Assembly: GCF_039511225.1 (NCBI RefSeq)
Contig: NZ_CP154261.1
Span: forward strand, 2,108,001 to 2,172,000
Source of the DNA: Sphingobacterium multivorum
GTDB taxonomy: Bacteria; Bacteroidota; Bacteroidia; Sphingobacteriales; Sphingobacteriaceae
Reading direction: 5' to 3'
Length of the DNA: 64,000 nt
Shown: positions 47,569 through 57,051 of the stretch, piece after piece
Layout: each line of letters begins with the position of its first letter
How positions within the stretch are numbered: position 1 is the stretch's first letter
Translations under genes and position numbers: made by a program
The notes under the pieces: generated by a model
Database searches by the model: none
Told to the model about the DNA's origin: nothing
Seen by the model: only the letters and a program-made list of their open reading frames with translations

Positions 47569-48954
47569 CTATTTTAAATAAGGACTGGTGAAACCGAGTT
47601 TTTTTAGTCCTTGTTGAATTTCTGGGGCCTGCATAAATAGGTCCCAGATTTTTCCGGTTCTGTAGTTTTCGATCATGACAATAATAGGCCCCTGATCGAT
47701 GGCTAAGTAACGTTGTGGATACCAATTTGCCGTTTCACTGTAGGCATCATAGTAGCCATATTTACCCCAGATTTTATTGCCTAGTTGATTGTTTAAATAT
47801 TGTGCAAATTGTATGCTTTCATATGGGGTGTAGGGCATAGACGATAAAGCCGCTGTAGGTGAGATAACACCTGGATCGTTATCGGGGTGGTGTGCATCGT
47901 AGCCGTTGATGGAATAGCTGGCCGTCCAGCCCCAGCCTTTCGTTGAACCGTAACCTGTATAGCCTTTCGGGTTCAGATCGGCGTATGCCAAATTTATCTT
48001 GGCGTGGTTGCTTGTTGCTTCCCAATAATCTGCATATTGGTCTTTTAATCCTTTGGGGCTCAATCCTAAATAGGAGTAATGTTCCCAGAATAACGGGCCC
48101 ACTTCACCTTCTTTGGCATTGTGCTTCAGCACGAGAGGAATGTCATATTTTGTAGCGGTGGTTTTAATTGCACCAGATCTTGCCCAACCCTCGTGATATA
48201 CCTGGGGTGCAATCGGATAAGTAGGCGAGGAGGCTGCTAAAATATAGGTAATAAGACACTCGTCGTATCCTCTGACGGGATGATTTTGCTGGAAGTTAAA
48301 TTTTGGACTCCAATGCCAATAAAGGACATTTTGTCCATTTGTATAGTGATTCCAATTGATTTCTTTCCATAGTTTGTCTGCTTTTTGAGCGACCAATTGA
48401 GCGGATTCATCTTTATTTTTTAAATACTCCCGGATAGCGATTAATCCCTGAGCTAAGAAAGCCGTTTCGACAATGTCGCCACCATTATCTTTTTCACTGA
48501 AGGGTTTCGCTGTGCCCAGATCGCCATCATACCAGTGTGCCCAGGCTCCCTTAAACCGCTCGATTTTGCCTAGATAATCCATAATGTGGTTCAATTTTTG
48601 GATACCCTGTTCTTTGCTGATAAATCCACGCTCCATGGCGACAATCATACCCATGAGTCCGAAGCCGCTGCCACCTATGGTCACAACATTACGGTCATTT
48701 TGCGGGTAGACACCATCCATATGGATGCGTTCCTTGGCGAGACCAGAGGTAGGTTCGGCACCTTCCCAAAAATATTGAAAGGTATGTTGTTGAATAGTGG
48801 TCAGTAACGAATCTTCATTGATCTTGCTTCCACTGATCGAATCAATTTTTGAGGGACTGTCTGGACTGCTATTAACAGTGTTTTGGCACGAACTGCTGAG
48901 AATAAGCGCCAAAGCTATACCGCTAAGTGCTGAATATGCTATTCGTTTTCTCAT
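47569..48954 (-). CDS. Glucoamylase-like domain lipoprotein, GH144-type (probable beta-1,2-glucanase)
   Basis: A 461-residue lipoprotein with lipobox LSSSC (C23). The (alpha/alpha)6-barrel core begins at LLTTIQQHTFQYFWEGAEP and includes GFGLMGMIVAMERG, WAHWYDGD and GGDIVETAFLAQGL, the hallmarks of the glycoamylase-like family (PF10091) to which GH144 endo-beta-1,2-glucanases belong. It sits between SusD and a GH3 beta-glucosidase. A role in cutting beta-1,2-glucan (or another beta-glucan) into oligosaccharides at the surface or periplasm is inferred from family and neighbours. Confidence 0.82.
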   Translation of the reverse strand: MRKRIAYSALSGIALALILSSSCQNTVNSSPDSPSKIDSISGSKINEDSLLTTIQQHTFQYFWEGAEPTSGLAKERIHMDGVYPQNDRNVVTIGGSGFGLMGMIVAMERGFISKEQGIQKLNHIMDYLGKIERFKGAWAHWYDGDLGTAKPFSEKDNGGDIVETAFLAQGLIAIREYLKNKDESAQLVAQKADKLWKEINWNHYTNGQNVLYWHWSPKFNFQQNHPVRGYDECLITYILAASSPTYPIAPQVYHEGWARSGAIKTTATKYDIPLVLKHNAKEGEVGPLFWEHYSYLGLSPKGLKDQYADYWEATSNHAKINLAYADLNPKGYTGYGSTKGWGWTASYSINGYDAHHPDNDPGVISPTAALSSMPYTPYESIQFAQYLNNQLGNKIWGKYGYYDAYSETANWYPQRYLAIDQGPIIVMIENYRTGKIWDLFMQAPEIQQGLKKLGFTSPYLK

Positions 48955-48976
48955 GGATATGTTGTTTAATTCTTGA

Positions 48977-49009
48977 AAAAATGTTCAAACGGCGCAAGGC
49001 CGCTTGAAC
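48977..49009 (-). terminator. Terminator-like hairpin between SusD and GH144 genes
   Basis: On the minus strand GTTCAAGCGGC (49009-48999) pairs with GCCGTTTGAAC (48993-48983) with one mismatch and a 5-base loop, followed by ATTTTTTC. As it lies inside the operon it would partly stop transcription, giving more SusC/SusD than enzymes. Confidence 0.6.
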
Positions 49010-49030
49010 GGAGTTATTTTGTAAAAAGGA

Positions 49031-50461
49031 TTACCAACCGGTATTTTGAGGCATTTCCGGTGTCTGGATACGTTGATTCTCTGGAATCGGGAAGAGCATC
49101 ATTTTATCCTGGAAATTTTTTCCATTGGCTGCCATAGCTGTTTTTGCCTGTTTTGTACGCACCAAATCAAACCAACGGTCGTGTTCAAATGCCAATTCAA
49201 GACGTCTTTCTTTCCATATCAATTGACGGAGCTGCGCTTGGTCGGTTGTTGTTACGTTGGCTAATTTTACGCGTGTCCGTACCGCATTCAATGCATTTAG
49301 TGCTTCGCTGCTATTGCCAACTTCATTTGCTGCTTCGGCTAGGATAAGATAAATTTCACCCAGACGGAGGTAACGTACGTTTTTATCACCGTCAGCGGCA
49401 CCTCCATTTGCTGAGGAATATGCTTTTTCATTATACATTGGGTTTTCTACACCATTGTCAATCAGACGGCCATCGTACAGGGTTTCGCCCCTGAAAATAA
49501 TTGTTGCATCGCGACGGATATTGTCTTTTTCGGCATTGAAGGCATCCAATAAGTTTTGGCTTGGGATATTAAAACCCCAACCTAAGTTGACCGCTCCACC
49601 ACGGGGTGCCTGTACTTGACTATATTGTTGGATACCGTGTGCGATAGAGGTACCCCTTGCTTGAAATTCAAATAATGATTCGGGACCATTTTCCCCAGCT
49701 AAGCGCCAAATTGTTGCGTAATCCGGTTCGAGACTGTATCCTCCGGATGTGATGACAGTTTTAGCCATGTCGGCAGCTTGTTGCCATTTGCTTTGATACA
49801 AATAGACTTTCGACAATAACCCTTGTGCGGCACCTTTGGTCGCTCTACCTAAATCTTTTGCAGCATAGGCAGATTTGAGTGGAAGATTGTTGATCGCAAA
49901 TTGTAAATCCGCTTCAATATAGGCGTAAACTTCAGCTGCGGGCTCTCTTTTTATTAAATCACGTTCTTGGATAGGAACGTCGCCCCATCCGCGGACAAGA
50001 TAGAAATAGTTCAATGCACGCAGAAAACGAGCTTCGGCAATCAATCTGTTTTTATAAGCTTCGTCTGTCAGTCCAAATTTTTCTGTGTATGCAATAGCTT
50101 GTGTAGCCCGTCCTATGGATTTATACCAACGTGTCCACATGGAAAGAAAGGAACCCGTTGTTGAAGTGTAAGTCAACTCGTCTAAACTTAGTTTGTCACC
50201 GCCGGCATCTGTAGCTGAACTACCTTTATCCGCATTATCGGAAAGCATGTCCGTGATACCAATGTAAGAGAAAGAATAATCCCAGTCAGTAAACATTCCA
50301 TATACACCATTGACAAATTGCTCGGGTGTGTAGATTTCTTCACTATCTTCGGCTTCAACATATTCTTTAGAAGGTACATCTAAGAAGTTGTTGTCTTTAC
50401 AGCCTTGCAATGCAATGCCCCCACTTAGAAGAATTGCTATATAAAGTTTGTTAATTTTCAT
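49031..50461 (-). CDS. SusD/RagB family outer membrane lipoprotein (GH144/GH3 locus)
   Basis: A 476-residue SusD-like lipoprotein from the ATG at 50461 (an in-frame TTG three codons earlier is less likely). Lipobox ALQGC (C21). The motifs EARFLRALNYFYLVRGWGDVP, WKERRLELAFEHDRWFDLVRT and the ending FPIPENQRIQTPEMPQNTGW (in short: FPIPENQ...NTGW) are standard for the family. It follows the SusC gene after 20 bases and caps the transporter on the cell surface. Confidence 0.95.
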   Translation of the reverse strand: MKINKLYIAILLSGGIALQGCKDNNFLDVPSKEYVEAEDSEEIYTPEQFVNGVYGMFTDWDYSFSYIGITDMLSDNADKGSSATDAGGDKLSLDELTYTSTTGSFLSMWTRWYKSIGRATQAIAYTEKFGLTDEAYKNRLIAEARFLRALNYFYLVRGWGDVPIQERDLIKREPAAEVYAYIEADLQFAINNLPLKSAYAAKDLGRATKGAAQGLLSKVYLYQSKWQQAADMAKTVITSGGYSLEPDYATIWRLAGENGPESLFEFQARGTSIAHGIQQYSQVQAPRGGAVNLGWGFNIPSQNLLDAFNAEKDNIRRDATIIFRGETLYDGRLIDNGVENPMYNEKAYSSANGGAADGDKNVRYLRLGEIYLILAEAANEVGNSSEALNALNAVRTRVKLANVTTTDQAQLRQLIWKERRLELAFEHDRWFDLVRTKQAKTAMAANGKNFQDKMMLFPIPENQRIQTPEMPQNTGW

Positions 50462-50481
50462 TGTCTTCAAAACTAAGGTGA

Positions 50482-53400
50482 TTAAAATTGCATGTTAAGT
50501 CCAAATAAGAAATTACGTGTCGTTGGATAAGCTGAAAGCTCAATACCAGAAGTTAAATTTGGACTACCGTCGCCTGCAAGTTCAGGAGAGAAACCACTAT
50601 AATTCGTAAACATAAATGGATTCTGAGCAGTAACATATAATCTTAGTTTAGATCTCGAGCTATATAAGTTGTTGAAAGTATATCCTACGGTGATATTATT
50701 GATACGGAAATAAGCGCCCGATTCAAGGAAATAACTCGAAGCCCAATATGCTCTTTCTGCGCCAGGATGCTCATTGGTTGAACCTGCGCCAGTCCAGCGA
50801 TTTTCAAAAGTTGATAACGCGATGTTCTCACCTGCATTTGAACGAACGCTATTTAAACCATTGTAAACCTTATTGCCTGCGACACCATATCCGGAAACAT
50901 TAAAATCAATAGCTTTATAATTAACACCAACATTGATACCATATGTTGAAGTCGGTAAAAATGATCCAAAGAAAACCTTGTCGCGGGAATCGATGACACC
51001 ATCTTCATTTTGATCCTTGTACTTCAGATAGCCAGGTTTTGCAGCGCCAAACGATGGGTAATTTTTTACATCTGCCGCATCTTGAAAGACACCATTTGCC
51101 TCAAACATCCACCAGCCATAGATCGGTTGTCCAACGCGAAGCTGTTTGGTAATCTCCCCATTATTTAAACTTCCTCCTGTAGCACGGTCATAAGCCGGAA
51201 CCACTTCCGTTACTTTATTTTTATTGTATGAATAATTAACACCGAATGTATAACTGAACTCCGGACTTATGCTTTTGTTCCAATTTAAGGCCACTTCCAC
51301 ACCTTGGTTTAATACTTTAGCACCATGAGCATAGAAGTTTTTCTCGGATGGAGAGGTGTAAGTCGGTGTGACATCAAGAATAGTATTGGTATTCAGCTTA
51401 TGATAGTAGTCAATGGATCCTGAAAGCTGATTGTTTAGAAACGCAAAGTCTACGCCAGCGCCTGTTTCTCTGGTTACTTCCCAGGTTAGATTTACGGCTG
51501 GAGTACCATATGCACTTCCGTAAACCATATTCTGTTCAGGACCAAAAACATAGTTATAATTTGAACTTTCTGGACTTGTTAAAATTGTGGAAACATTTAA
51601 TGGGATATCTTGGTTACCTAATTTACCCCAGTTTCCGCGCACTTTCAATAAATTAATCCAGCTGGCATCTTTCATAAAGCTTTCGTTGGTTACCGTCCAA
51701 CCTAATCCCACCGATGGGAATGTGCCCCAGTATTTTCCTGTATTACGGAAAACACTTGATCCATCTCTACGCAATGTTGCCGTTAAATAATATTTGCTAT
51801 CGTAATTGTACTGCAAACGTCCAAAATAGGAAGCTAAGGCCCTCGGAGTATAAGAGGTTTGTAGCGCAACAATACCATAATTGGTTGTTCCTTTTGCAAG
51901 ATTAATATTCCAGTATTGCTCTTGTTCAGGTACATTATAACCCGTTTGGCTACTCATGCTGTTTATGTCGTATTTCTCACGCGACATCCCCACAACCGCC
52001 TCAATATGATGCTTGTCGAAATTCTTGTTAAATGTTAAGAAATTCTCGATAGACCAGCGGAATTGTTCCAGATTTTCATATTTCAAGCTGTTGTCTACAT
52101 AATCAAGCGCTTTTGGATTGTTTTCCTTTAATTTGATGAAATCAGATTCATTCAATAAAGTATTAGCATTTAACCATTGATCTTTTACATTATTAAAAAT
52201 CCGTTGTTTCGAATAAAATTTATTCCCGCCAATACGCGAATTGATTTTCAGATAATCTGTAATCTTAAATTCTCCCTCAAAACTTCCTTGTAAGCGTAGC
52301 GTATTTGTTCTTTCATTTTGGCGTAAAACCTCATACACTGGATTTCCAATAGAATTTAGATTTCCGATGGCTTGGCCTGGTGCTGCCTCAATGCCAGCGA
52401 CACCTGTTGTTGTATTTACACGACCTAAACCGTAACGGCCATTATCAAACATAACGGGCGCAAGTGGCGACTGACGGTAAGCCGTGGTGAAAGCACTATA
52501 AGGCTTAGGTGTTGCATTTGTTAATGTAAGATTTAAATTTTGGCTGAACCTTAGGCGATTGTTTAAAAATTTATATACGTTGTTATTGCGTATGGTATTT
52601 CTTACAAATTTGGAGCCATCAAGAATACCATTTTCGGTATAATTGTTTGCTGATACGAAGTAATCAACTTTCTCAGTTCCACCAGAAATATTAACAGCAT
52701 TATTAAATACAGAACCTGTACGTAATAATTCGTCATACCAATCTGTATTATATTTTTGATTCTCTGCTAAGCGGTAAGATCCATTGGTCGAGGTGAGGTA
52801 TTCATTTGCAAATATTCTAAACTGATCAGCGTTGGCCATTTTCACGCGGTTCAGTACGTTTTTTATACCCGCAAAGCTTTCATAATTGATGTTTGTTGTT
52901 CCGGTTTTACCTTTCTTCGTCGTCACGATAATGACGCCATTAGCCGCCCGAAGACCGTAAATAGATGCGGAGGATGCATCTTTTAAAACATCCATAGATT
53001 CAATATCGGATGGGTTGATATTATTAATATCTGTTTGTGCAATTCCGTCGACAATATAGAGTGGATTCCGTCCGGATAATGCAGTTCCTAAGCCCCTGAT
53101 AATGACATTGGGAGAGGAACCCGGTGCTTCATTTGCAATAATATTGATACCTGCAGCTTTACCTTGGATGGATTGCATCGCCGACATGGCAGGTTGCTTC
53201 GTGATATCGGATGATTTCAAGGAGCTGATCGATCCTGTCAGATCTGCTTTCTTTTGTGTACCATAACCGATAACCACAACCTCTTCCAATGCTTGATTTT
53301 GATTTTCTAAGAATACATTGAGTTGCGTTTGATTACCAATGTATACCGTTTGTGTGCGATAACCCAGAAAGTTAAAGACCAGTGAGTCGGTAGGAGAGGC

Positions 53401-53583
53401 ATTGATTTGAAATTTCCCCGTTGCGTCGGTTTTTGTAGATACTGCTTTCCCTTTGATACTAATGGTGACGCCAGGCATGGATATCATGCTTGTGCCATCT
53501 TTGACCACTCCTTGTACCGAAGTTTGTCCATAGGCAACCGATACGACCATGGATGTCAAAAATAATGCGGATAGATTCCTCAT
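50482..53583 (-). CDS. SusC/RagA family TonB-linked outer membrane protein (GH144/GH3 locus)
   Basis: A 1033-residue TonB-dependent importer with signal peptide (cleavage after VAYGQ), carboxypeptidase-like domain (about 22-95), plug starting LEEVVVIGYGTQKKADLTGS and barrel ending in Phe. It is the first gene of the locus and has a recognisable promoter (53634-53664). The probable substrate is a beta-glucan oligosaccharide, from the GH144 and GH3 enzymes encoded downstream. Confidence 0.95.
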   Translation of the reverse strand: MRNLSALFLTSMVVSVAYGQTSVQGVVKDGTSMISMPGVTISIKGKAVSTKTDATGKFQINASPTDSLVFNFLGYRTQTVYIGNQTQLNVFLENQNQALEEVVVIGYGTQKKADLTGSISSLKSSDITKQPAMSAMQSIQGKAAGINIIANEAPGSSPNVIIRGLGTALSGRNPLYIVDGIAQTDINNINPSDIESMDVLKDASSASIYGLRAANGVIIVTTKKGKTGTTNINYESFAGIKNVLNRVKMANADQFRIFANEYLTSTNGSYRLAENQKYNTDWYDELLRTGSVFNNAVNISGGTEKVDYFVSANNYTENGILDGSKFVRNTIRNNNVYKFLNNRLRFSQNLNLTLTNATPKPYSAFTTAYRQSPLAPVMFDNGRYGLGRVNTTTGVAGIEAAPGQAIGNLNSIGNPVYEVLRQNERTNTLRLQGSFEGEFKITDYLKINSRIGGNKFYSKQRIFNNVKDQWLNANTLLNESDFIKLKENNPKALDYVDNSLKYENLEQFRWSIENFLTFNKNFDKHHIEAVVGMSREKYDINSMSSQTGYNVPEQEQYWNINLAKGTTNYGIVALQTSYTPRALASYFGRLQYNYDSKYYLTATLRRDGSSVFRNTGKYWGTFPSVGLGWTVTNESFMKDASWINLLKVRGNWGKLGNQDIPLNVSTILTSPESSNYNYVFGPEQNMVYGSAYGTPAVNLTWEVTRETGAGVDFAFLNNQLSGSIDYYHKLNTNTILDVTPTYTSPSEKNFYAHGAKVLNQGVEVALNWNKSISPEFSYTFGVNYSYNKNKVTEVVPAYDRATGGSLNNGEITKQLRVGQPIYGWWMFEANGVFQDAADVKNYPSFGAAKPGYLKYKDQNEDGVIDSRDKVFFGSFLPTSTYGINVGVNYKAIDFNVSGYGVAGNKVYNGLNSVRSNAGENIALSTFENRWTGAGSTNEHPGAERAYWASSYFLESGAYFRINNITVGYTFNNLYSSRSKLRLYVTAQNPFMFTNYSGFSPELAGDGSPNLTSGIELSAYPTTRNFLFGLNMQF

Positions 53584-53633
53584 ATCGTTAATTTTTGGTG
53601 TTTGTTTAAAATACGTTGGTTATTTCCCTGAAG

Positions 53634-53703
53634 CAAATATGTTGATGTAGTACAACTTTGCCAAAATTTAACATATTCACATCACTACTACATGAAATTT
53701 TGG
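53634..53703 (-). promoter_or_regulatory. Promoter of the GH144/GH3 locus with flanking inverted repeat
   Basis: On the minus strand TTG (53664-53662) and CATATTTG (53641-53634), separated by 20 bases, fit -33 and -7 boxes with one mismatch. ATGTAGTA (53645-53652) and TACTACAT (53696-53703) form a perfect 8-base inverted repeat around the -33 region and are a candidate activator site. Confidence 0.55.
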
Positions 53704-53778
53704 CTTGCTCAGGTTACCTTTTATTGTATTTTATATTTTTGATAATCAGTATTTTGTGTTGTTATTTTTACTGAAATA

Positions 53779-53817
53779 ACACGAGCTTTAGTGTGTTTTA
53801 TACACTAAAGCTCGTGT
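53779..53817 (-). terminator. 16-bp perfect hairpin after the one-component regulator gene
   Basis: ACACGAGCTTTAGTGT (53779-53794) is exactly complementary to ACACTAAAGCTCGTGT (53802-53817) with a 7-base loop. It lies 32 bases after the regulator stop on the minus strand. The following T content is weak (TATTT), but position and strength fit a terminator that insulates the downstream locus. Confidence 0.6.
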
Positions 53818-53848
53818 GTGGTAATGATGTAGTGGCTGTGATGAAAAT

Positions 53849-56734
53849 TTAACGTTCCATCAGGAATTCAGAAAGGTTTTTGTCTGTTGGAATGCCCAAC
53901 TTTTTGCGTAATCGATAGCGTCTAATCTCGACACCGCGTGTACTAATGTTGAGTAACGAGGCAATTTCCTTACTCGACATATTGAGCCTTAAATAGGCAC
54001 ATAGTTTCAGATCGTTGGGGACGAGATCAGGAAACTCTTGTTTCAATTTCTTGAAAAAATTCTCATGTGATTCGTTAAAGCTTCTTTCAAAAATATGCCA
54101 GTCACGATCGTCGTTATGGGCATCATCGATAAGCTTGTTTATCTTTTTCAATTCATCCGAACTCAGCTTGTTGCCATCAGCATCTTTAAGCTGTTTGAGC
54201 TCGGCGTGTAAATTGTTCAACATCTCATTTTTGTAAACGATATTGAGTGCCGCATTGGCAAGTTCTTTATTTTTTAATTGAAGCTGATCTTCTAATTGCT
54301 GGTTTTTAAGTTTAATCCAGTCCTTTTCTTTTTGCTCTGTTTCGCGTTCCAAGGCAATCTTTTTCTCTTCTAGCCATTTTCGCCGTATTTGAAACTGACG
54401 CTTGCGCTCCCGTTGAAGATTAAACCTGTAAGCTAAATAGATGAGCGTTATCAGGACGAGTGTATAAAATAACTTCGCCCACCAAGAAAGAAACCATGGA
54501 TACCGAATGGTAAACGAAAATGTCTGGACTTCCGAAACTGACCCCATGTTGTCCTTCGCCCTGATTTTAATTTGAAACTCTCCATAAGGTAGATTTGTGA
54601 AATCTTGATAGGCAGTTTCACTCCATTCGGACCAATTGTCTGAGTAACCTTCGAGATAATATTGGTATTGAAGTGGCGAAGTCGAATAATATGAACTTGA
54701 AAAGCTAATTCTAAGATTATTGTCCGATGATGATAGTTTAAACGCTGAATCTGGGATAATAGCCTGGCCTGTTGTCAAGTTGACAAGTTGTGCTATTTGC
54801 GGAAGTGGCAACGTATATTTTTGTGATTTATCGGCATGACGATAGATCGCAAATCCATCATCTAAACCAATGAGATAGTATTGGTTTTCAATCGGGAGAA
54901 TGTTTTCATAGTTATTCATCATTCGATCCTGTAAGGGACTGAGCAGATTGGAGTCAATATGCAATTCGCCCTTACTGTCAAAATCTACTTTAGCAATTTT
55001 AGTCTTCTGAATAAACCAGTAGCTGTTTGTATTGATCGGTATGACCTTATTTGAATTTTTATAGCTGCCTAACGCTGTGTTTAATTCATCGGCATAGCTG
55101 AATTTTTTCACAATATTGTCAAATTGGAGAAATCCGCTGTCTGTAGCAAATACAAGATTATTTTCTAAGGTATAAATCCCCGTAAATTGCCTCTTTGAAG
55201 CGATACTATCCTGTTTGGAGGAAAATAAAATCTTTGCCTGCTGGAAATTCGCATCAAGTCCGAGTAGTTGTATCTGTCCCCAATCGCCAATCCAAAAGGC
55301 ATGGTTATCTTTTTGCGCCAAGAATCGAACCGGTTCTTTAACGCCTGTGAACTGCTGAACGAACGCTAGGTGTATACCATCGAACGTGAATTTCGATAAG
55401 CCTGTATAGTTCCCCTGAAGAATATTTTTTGTTCCAAAAATAGGTTTGAAAACCCATCCTCCGGTAATCTGCGAGATCTTTTCAAGCTTCCCGTTAACTA
55501 ATTTGAAGGTTCCGTCATTATGCCCACAGATTAATTCATCACCAAATTGTGCTAATGTCCAAACCTGACCATTCGAATTTGGAATCTGAGAGAAATTTAA
55601 TGAATTGTAATTGGTCAATCCCTTCCATTCACTTGAAAATAAGCCTTTATTAGTACCAAGATAGATTTTTCCCTGATAGATTATCGATGTATAAACGGTA
55701 CCTATTTTTCCGACAAAATCAGTGTAGAATGATAATGGGGAATTGATTTCAATACGGTCAATACCATTATCCAGTCCCACCCAGATATTCTTCTGATTGT
55801 CCTTGACAATACTGAGTACAGTATTGTTTTGGAGACCATTGTTTTTATTGATATGTTGAATGACCTGCCCATTTTTATTGATGATAATAACACCGTTTTG
55901 GATGGTGCCAAAAGCATATTGTCCATCGTAGAGGTATAAGCCATTGTTTATTTGTGACTGGCTTAAGAGCTGATTTGCCGGAGCAGCCCAGGGTAGGATT
56001 GTTCCATCGGCTTTCATCAGGTAGAGGCCGTTTCGCGAGGTGGCAATAAGTGATGTCGTTGCGTCGAAAGGTAAGATGGCAAGTACATTTTTGTCTTTCA
56101 AGACATCTTTTCCTTTTACAGGAATTAATTTATCCTGTTTAAATTCATGCAGGCCACTTGGCAGCTGTTCAAAAAATAATTTATTGTTGAGCTGATGTGG
56201 AAATAAAAAAGGCTCACCTTTAGCCGTTAATTGCCGTATACGATTGTTTTCCCAGATATAGGATTTCGAAAATGTATGAAAAAATACCCGTTGGTCTTCT
56301 ACAATGATTTTCCAGATTTCTTCGTTTGGAAAGTAGGTTTTGTCCTGTACCAGCTTAGAGAGACTTTGATAAGTCAAGTTTCCAAAGGGTTTGGAAGTCC
56401 AATAGCCAAATTCACCTCTTCCACCGGTGTAAATCTTGCCATCTTTACCGATTGCGACACTTCTTACCGTGGAATGATTAGGAAGCGGAAAGATGCGCCA
56501 ATATTGTCCGTCGAACTGCAATAGGCCTTCGGTATTGGCACTATAAATACGACCATCTTTGTCGACTGCCAAAGACCAGTTTTGATTTCCAGCCTTGTAT
56601 TGGTCTTTTTTGTATTGTTTGACAAAAGGCGTACCTGTGGGTATGATTGTTTGACAGTAACCCTCGGGCAGTAAAAAAAATAACATGCTGCAAAACCAAA
56701 AGATATAGACGTTCCTATATTTTTTTGTTGTCAT
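53849..56734 (-). CDS. One-component membrane regulator: beta-propeller, triple-Tyr domain, LuxR-type HTH
   Basis: 961 residues from the ATG at 56734 (a TTG eleven codons upstream is possible). Signal peptide or anchor (about 7-27, cleavage near EGYCQ), two-component-regulator-propeller repeats (about 40-650), a triple-Tyr domain (YQYYLEGYSDNWSEW region, about 670-760), one TM helix (FYTLVLITLIYLAY, about 775), a long coiled coil, and a C-terminal HTH (LRLNMSSKEIASLLNISTRGVEIRR, in two parts around residue 925). There is no kinase or receiver domain. It should bind a glycan fragment in the periplasm and act on DNA directly. It lies between two glycan loci and is divergent from the GH29 one. 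Confidence 0.9.
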   Translation of the reverse strand: MTTKKYRNVYIFWFCSMLFFLLPEGYCQTIIPTGTPFVKQYKKDQYKAGNQNWSLAVDKDGRIYSANTEGLLQFDGQYWRIFPLPNHSTVRSVAIGKDGKIYTGGRGEFGYWTSKPFGNLTYQSLSKLVQDKTYFPNEEIWKIIVEDQRVFFHTFSKSYIWENNRIRQLTAKGEPFLFPHQLNNKLFFEQLPSGLHEFKQDKLIPVKGKDVLKDKNVLAILPFDATTSLIATSRNGLYLMKADGTILPWAAPANQLLSQSQINNGLYLYDGQYAFGTIQNGVIIINKNGQVIQHINKNNGLQNNTVLSIVKDNQKNIWVGLDNGIDRIEINSPLSFYTDFVGKIGTVYTSIIYQGKIYLGTNKGLFSSEWKGLTNYNSLNFSQIPNSNGQVWTLAQFGDELICGHNDGTFKLVNGKLEKISQITGGWVFKPIFGTKNILQGNYTGLSKFTFDGIHLAFVQQFTGVKEPVRFLAQKDNHAFWIGDWGQIQLLGLDANFQQAKILFSSKQDSIASKRQFTGIYTLENNLVFATDSGFLQFDNIVKKFSYADELNTALGSYKNSNKVIPINTNSYWFIQKTKIAKVDFDSKGELHIDSNLLSPLQDRMMNNYENILPIENQYYLIGLDDGFAIYRHADKSQKYTLPLPQIAQLVNLTTGQAIIPDSAFKLSSSDNNLRISFSSSYYSTSPLQYQYYLEGYSDNWSEWSETAYQDFTNLPYGEFQIKIRAKDNMGSVSEVQTFSFTIRYPWFLSWWAKLFYTLVLITLIYLAYRFNLQRERKRQFQIRRKWLEEKKIALERETEQKEKDWIKLKNQQLEDQLQLKNKELANAALNIVYKNEMLNNLHAELKQLKDADGNKLSSDELKKINKLIDDAHNDDRDWHIFERSFNESHENFFKKLKQEFPDLVPNDLKLCAYLRLNMSSKEIASLLNISTRGVEIRRYRLRKKLGIPTDKNLSEFLMER

Positions 56735-57051
56735 CGACTCCCTCACTTTAAATTGATTTGTGGGCAATATATCGATTTTATTGCAAAATTGATAATCTCT
56801 AGCATTGTAGGATGCTCTGGCAGATCGTTAGCTTATTTTGAAGATCAACCGATCGATTGTTGGAAGAAAAATTAGCAGCTGCCAAGGGGTTTATTTTTCT
56901 TTTTTTTTAAAAACCATTTAATTGTGTTGAAAATCAGGAATGAAGCCATTTATTCCACTAATTTGAACAAAAAATACTCCTTTTGCTGTGAACGATTTTT
57001 GATATTTGAGTTCATTTACTTCGTTAAATAACCAAATAAACCAAAACAACT
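56735..57051. other. Divergent region between the regulator and the SusC gene
   Basis: About 315 AT-rich bases with no gene. It must hold promoters for the regulator (minus) and SusC (plus). Near 57001 there is GATATTTG, one base off the -7 consensus; no well-spaced -33 box or palindrome was found. Confidence 0.4.
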
